Source: an uncultured Sterolibacterium sp. (GTDB taxonomy: Bacteria; Pseudomonadota; Gammaproteobacteria; Burkholderiales; Rhodocyclaceae). From it: 64,000 nt of DNA. Below are positions 61,717 through 64,000 of this stretch, piece after piece. Position 1 is the stretch's first letter. Each line of letters opens with the position of its first letter. A model generated the notes under the pieces. That model searched no databases. It was not told the origin of the DNA and saw only the letters and a list, made by a program, of their open reading frames with translations. The position numbers and the translations under genes were made by a program. The stretch covers positions 26,472-90,471 of the forward strand of contig CAIVDC010000076.1 in NCBI GenBank assembly GCA_903904605.1. The letters are read 5' to 3'.

Positions 61717-61873
61717 ATGAAACGGCCCGCACATTCTCTTCGTTCGCGGCCCCCGGCGGCGGCGCAGGCTGCCCACGGCCGGCTTTGCATAGCCGGCCGG
61801 CTGCGCGGGCGCGAAGCGACGCTTCGCGAATTCCCCGCTGCGCCCTTTGGGGCGGCCCGGCAGGAGGCATGAG
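61717..61873 (+). repeat. Hairpin-rich spacer between maf and rng
   Basis: 157 bases with two strong stem-loops: GCCGGCT, loop TTGCAT, AGCCGGC near 61779-61798, and CGCGAAGCG, A, CGCTTCGCG near 61809-61827. The end supplies the rng ribosome-binding site (GGCAGGAGGCATGAG). An open frame of 51 codons starts with the ATG directly after the maf stop and ends in the ATGA before rng, but its Arg/Ala-rich content looks structural rather than coding. It may be an interspersed repeat; copies elsewhere cannot be seen here. Confidence 0.5.
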
Positions 61874-63340
61874 ATGAGCGAAGAATTCCTGGTCAACTTC
61901 ACGCCGCAGGAGACACGCGTCGCGCTGATGCAAAACGGCGTTGTGCAGGAGCTGCACATCGAGCGCACCGCCAGCCACGGCATAGTCGGCAATGTCTATT
62001 TGGGTCGCGTCGTCCGCGTCCTGCCCGGCATGCAGTCGGCCTTCATCGACGTCGGTTTGGAGCGCACCGCTTTTCTCCATGTCGCCGACATCTGGGAAGA
62101 ACGCCGCGCCAACGGGCCGGGCAGCGACATCGCCAGGCCGATCGAAAAGGTGCTTTCGGAAGGCCAGAACCTGCTCGTGCAGGTGCTCAAGGACCCGCTC
62201 GGCACCAAGGGCGCGCGGCTGACGACGCAGATGTCCATCGCCGGGCGCCTGCTCGTCTATCTGCCGCAGGAGCACCATATCGGCATTTCCCAGCGCATCG
62301 AGGGGGAAGCCGAGCGGGAGCAATTGCGCCAGCGCATCCAGTCGCTGGTGCCGGCGGACGAGCCGGGCGGTTTCATCGTCCGCACCATGGCCGAGTGCGC
62401 CAGCGATGCCGAGCTGTGTGCCGACATCGGCTACCTGCGCCGGATCTGGGCCGAAATCAAGAACCGCGCCAAGAACGCACGCCCTCCTGCGCTGCTGCAT
62501 CACGATCTGACCCTGGCTCAGCGTCTGCTGCGCGACCTGGTCACGCCCGAGACGGCACGGGTGGCGATCGACTCGCGGGAAAACTTCCAGAAGCTCCTGA
62601 ACTTCGCGCGCGAATACATGCCGCAGGTAAGCGATCGCCTGGAGCACTACACCGGGGAGCGGCCCCTGTTCGACCTGTTCGGCGTCGAGGATGAGATCCA
62701 GAAGGCGCTGGCGCGCCGCGTCGGTCTCAAGTCCGGCGGCTACCTGATTTTCGACCAGACCGAGGCGATGACCACCATCGACGTCAACACCGGCGGCTTC
62801 GTCGGTCTGAAGAACTTCGATGACACCATCTTCAAGACCAATCTAGAGGCGGCGCTGACCATCGCGCGCCAGCTGCGCCTGCGCAACCTGGGCGGCATCA
62901 TCATCGTCGACTTCATCGACATGGAAAGCGAGGATCACCGCGAAGCGGTTCTGGGCGAACTGAACAAGGCGCTGGCGCGCGACCGCACAAGGATTTCGGT
63001 AAACGGCTTCACCGCGCTGGGCCTCGTGGAAATGACCCGGAAACGTACCCGCGAATCGCTTGCCCATGTGCTCTGCGAGCCGTGCCCGACCTGCAGCGGC
63101 CGGGGCGAAGTCAAAACCGCGCGCACCATCTGCTACGAGATCCTGCGCGAACTGCTGCGCGAGGCGCGCCAGTTCGACGCCCGGGAATACCGCGTGCTGG
63201 CTGCGCGTTCGGTGACCGACCGCTTCCTCGACGAGGAATCCCAGGCCCTGGCCATGCTCTCCGACTTCATCGGCAAGACCATCTCGGTCCAGGCGGAATC
63301 GGGCTACACCCAGGAGCAATACGACATTGTTCTGATGTGA
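61874..63340 (+). CDS. rng: Ribonuclease G
   Basis: 488 residues. An S1 domain (about 38-125: GNVYLGRVVRVLPGMQSAFI DVGLERTAFLH) is followed by the RNase E/G domain. Catalytic Asp residues are in TTIDVNTGGFVGLKNFDD and IIIVDFIDM. The zinc-link Cys pair is in CEPCPTCSGRGEVKTA (CPTC). There is no large C-terminal scaffold, so it is RNase G, not E. It processes 16S rRNA 5' ends and some mRNAs. The ATG at 61874 has AGGAGGC before it; an earlier Met at 61847 has not. Confidence 0.95.
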   Translation: MSEEFLVNFTPQETRVALMQNGVVQELHIERTASHGIVGNVYLGRVVRVLPGMQSAFIDVGLERTAFLHVADIWEERRANGPGSDIARPIEKVLSEGQNLLVQVLKDPLGTKGARLTTQMSIAGRLLVYLPQEHHIGISQRIEGEAEREQLRQRIQSLVPADEPGGFIVRTMAECASDAELCADIGYLRRIWAEIKNRAKNARPPALLHHDLTLAQRLLRDLVTPETARVAIDSRENFQKLLNFAREYMPQVSDRLEHYTGERPLFDLFGVEDEIQKALARRVGLKSGGYLIFDQTEAMTTIDVNTGGFVGLKNFDDTIFKTNLEAALTIARQLRLRNLGGIIIVDFIDMESEDHREAVLGELNKALARDRTRISVNGFTALGLVEMTRKRTRESLAHVLCEPCPTCSGRGEVKTARTICYEILRELLREARQFDAREYRVLAARSVTDRFLDEESQALAMLSDFIGKTISVQAESGYTQEQYDIVLM

Positions 63341-63377
63341 GGTTTCACCGGGTCTCATGGCATCCCGCTTGCCACCC

Positions 63378-63420
63378 GTAAACCCGTATTAAACAAGGAT
63401 CTTGCGGGTTTTTACGTTTT
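63378..63420 (+). terminator. Possible terminator after rng
   Basis: AAACCCG near 63380 and CGGGTTTTT near 63405 form a short stem with a loop of about 18 bases, followed by further T-runs (TTTTTACGTTTTT). It is 40 bases after the rng stop. The long loop makes it weak. Confidence 0.4.
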
Positions 63421-63457
63421 TCCGGGATCTTGACGTCTCACCACATTCCACTAGAAT

Positions 63458-63493
63458 TGGGTAGCTGGCTGGGTAGCTAGATGGGTAGCTGCA
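63458..63493 (+). repeat. Threefold 12-bp direct repeat before the integrase gene
   Basis: TGGGTAGCT occurs at 63458, 63470 and 63482, each followed by three variable bases (GGC, AGA, GCA), so the period is exactly 12. It lies 25 bases before the integrase ATG. Arm-type binding sites for the integrase or part of an attachment region are the likely explanations. Confidence 0.7.
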
Positions 63494-63514
63494 CATCAGA
63501 ACAATGGAGTGGAC

Positions 63515-64000
63515 ATGGCACGAGACAAAGGTCTTCTGTCGGACCTGCAGATCAGACACTGGATCAAGGCGGGAACCCCGCTGGCCAAGGCCGATGGCAA
63601 CGGGCTGACCTTCACGCTTTCTGCCGCCGGCGTCGCCGGCTGGATCCTGCGCTATCGCCACGGTGGCCGCCGACGTGAGCTGACGATCGGGCGCTACCCG
63701 GACATCGGCCTGGCCGATGCACGCGGCCTGGCGATGATCAAGCGCGCCGAGATTATGCAAGGCCGCAACCCGGCGGCCGACAAGCAGAAAGCCAAGGCCA
63801 CCGCGGCGAAGGACTGGACCGTGCGCGAACTGGTCAAGGACTACCGCGCAAAAAAGCTCGTGAGCCTGGCCGAGAGCACACAGACGAGCTACGGCCGGCA
63901 TCTCAAACGCGTGGAGAAGAAGCTAGGCGCGCTGACCGTGCGCGAGATCGAGGCGTCAGACGTGGTCGCGCTGATCGAGGCCAGCGCGCTGACCTGGGGC
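63515..64000 (+). CDS. Tyrosine-type integrase, N-terminal part (cut by window edge)
   Basis: 162 codons inside the window, no stop. The start is MARDKGLLSDLQIRHWIKAG with the DUF4102 (arm-binding) domain: ADGNGLTFTLSAAGVAGWIL RYRHGGRRRELTIGRYPDIG LADARGLAMIKRAEIMQGRN PA. A helical core-binding domain follows (WTVRELVKDYRAKKLVSLAE, SYGRHLKRVEKKLGALTVRE). The catalytic R-H-R-Y domain is beyond the window. This family drives integration of genomic islands, ICEs and P4-like phages. It indicates that a mobile element starts here, just after rng. Confidence 0.9.
   Translation, partial: MARDKGLLSDLQIRHWIKAGTPLAKADGNGLTFTLSAAGVAGWILRYRHGGRRRELTIGRYPDIGLADARGLAMIKRAEIMQGRNPAADKQKAKATAAKDWTVRELVKDYRAKKLVSLAESTQTSYGRHLKRVEKKLGALTVREIEASDVVALIEASALTWG

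Noticed and set aside
61717..61872. 51-codon gene between maf and rng
   Set aside because: The frame is coupled to both neighbours, but its sequence is dominated by the two hairpins and is Arg/Ala-rich; kept as a repeat instead.
63458..63493. Possible CRISPR array
   Set aside because: Units are only 12 bases with 3-base variable parts and three copies; no cas genes.

Overview
The window is GC-rich DNA (roughly 60-65 percent by eye) from a betaproteobacterial chromosome, most probably of the order Rhodocyclales or a close relative. The evidence is gene order: def-fmt-htpX-rsmB-DUF4390-ntrY; LysM-dprA-smg-topB; zapB-zapA followed by 6S RNA; polA divergent from a DUF2782 gene; and nadD-rsfS-rlmH-maf-rng. 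No rRNA is present to fix the genus.

Layout. 1-10.1 kb is housekeeping: the start of an NtrY-like kinase, rsmB, htpX, fmt and def on the minus strand, then a LysM protein, dprA, smg, topB and a periplasmic cyclohexadienyl dehydratase (pheC) on the plus strand. A Tad-type prepilin peptidase lies alone at 11.2 kb. 12.0-15.7 kb is a complete bufferin-type copper-protection module on the minus strand: a Cys-containing precursor peptide (bufA, DUF2282), the MNIO maturase bufB, its partner bufC, a DoxX protein, then an ECF sigma factor and a zinc-finger anti-sigma. An ECF-like promoter precedes bufA. 16-28 kb is a mixed region: a formyltransferase fused to two ACT domains, a ketopantoate reductase, a haloacid dehalogenase, an orphan PocR-domain histidine kinase, a chemoreceptor, an MFS transporter, a flavin-binding protein, an unusual phosphofructokinase, a two-gene chromate transporter, a decayed IS5-type transposase and tRNA-Gly(CCC).

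28.5-39.5 kb is one long Tad/Flp pilus operon: two small Flp-like pilins, TadG- and TadE-like minor pilins, an unknown exported protein, CpaB, the CpaC secretin, a CpaF ATPase carrying an N-terminal FHA domain, TadB, TadC, and an open frame fusing DUF192 to a TadE-like pilin. No CpaE/TadZ gene is seen. 39.5-41.3 kb holds a tandem universal stress protein, 6S RNA with its terminator, zapA and a zapB-like gene.

41.5-49 kb is cobalamin uptake and salvage: a cobalamin riboswitch before btuB-btuC-btuD, btuF convergent on the other strand, then cobC and cobQ. 49-55.3 kb is envelope polysaccharide work: msbA, a GT9 heptosyltransferase, a fucosyltransferase-like enzyme, a GT4 enzyme and a WaaL-like ligase. 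55.3-63.4 kb returns to housekeeping (polA, DUF2782, a membrane protein, nadD, rsfS, rlmH, maf, rng). At 63.5 kb a tyrosine integrase starts and runs off the end, so a genomic island or prophage very likely begins here.

The items most worth a second look are the bufferin operon with its own sigma factor, the formyltransferase-ACT-ACT protein lacking the usual catalytic Asn, the two domain fusions in the Tad locus, and the hairpin element before rng.
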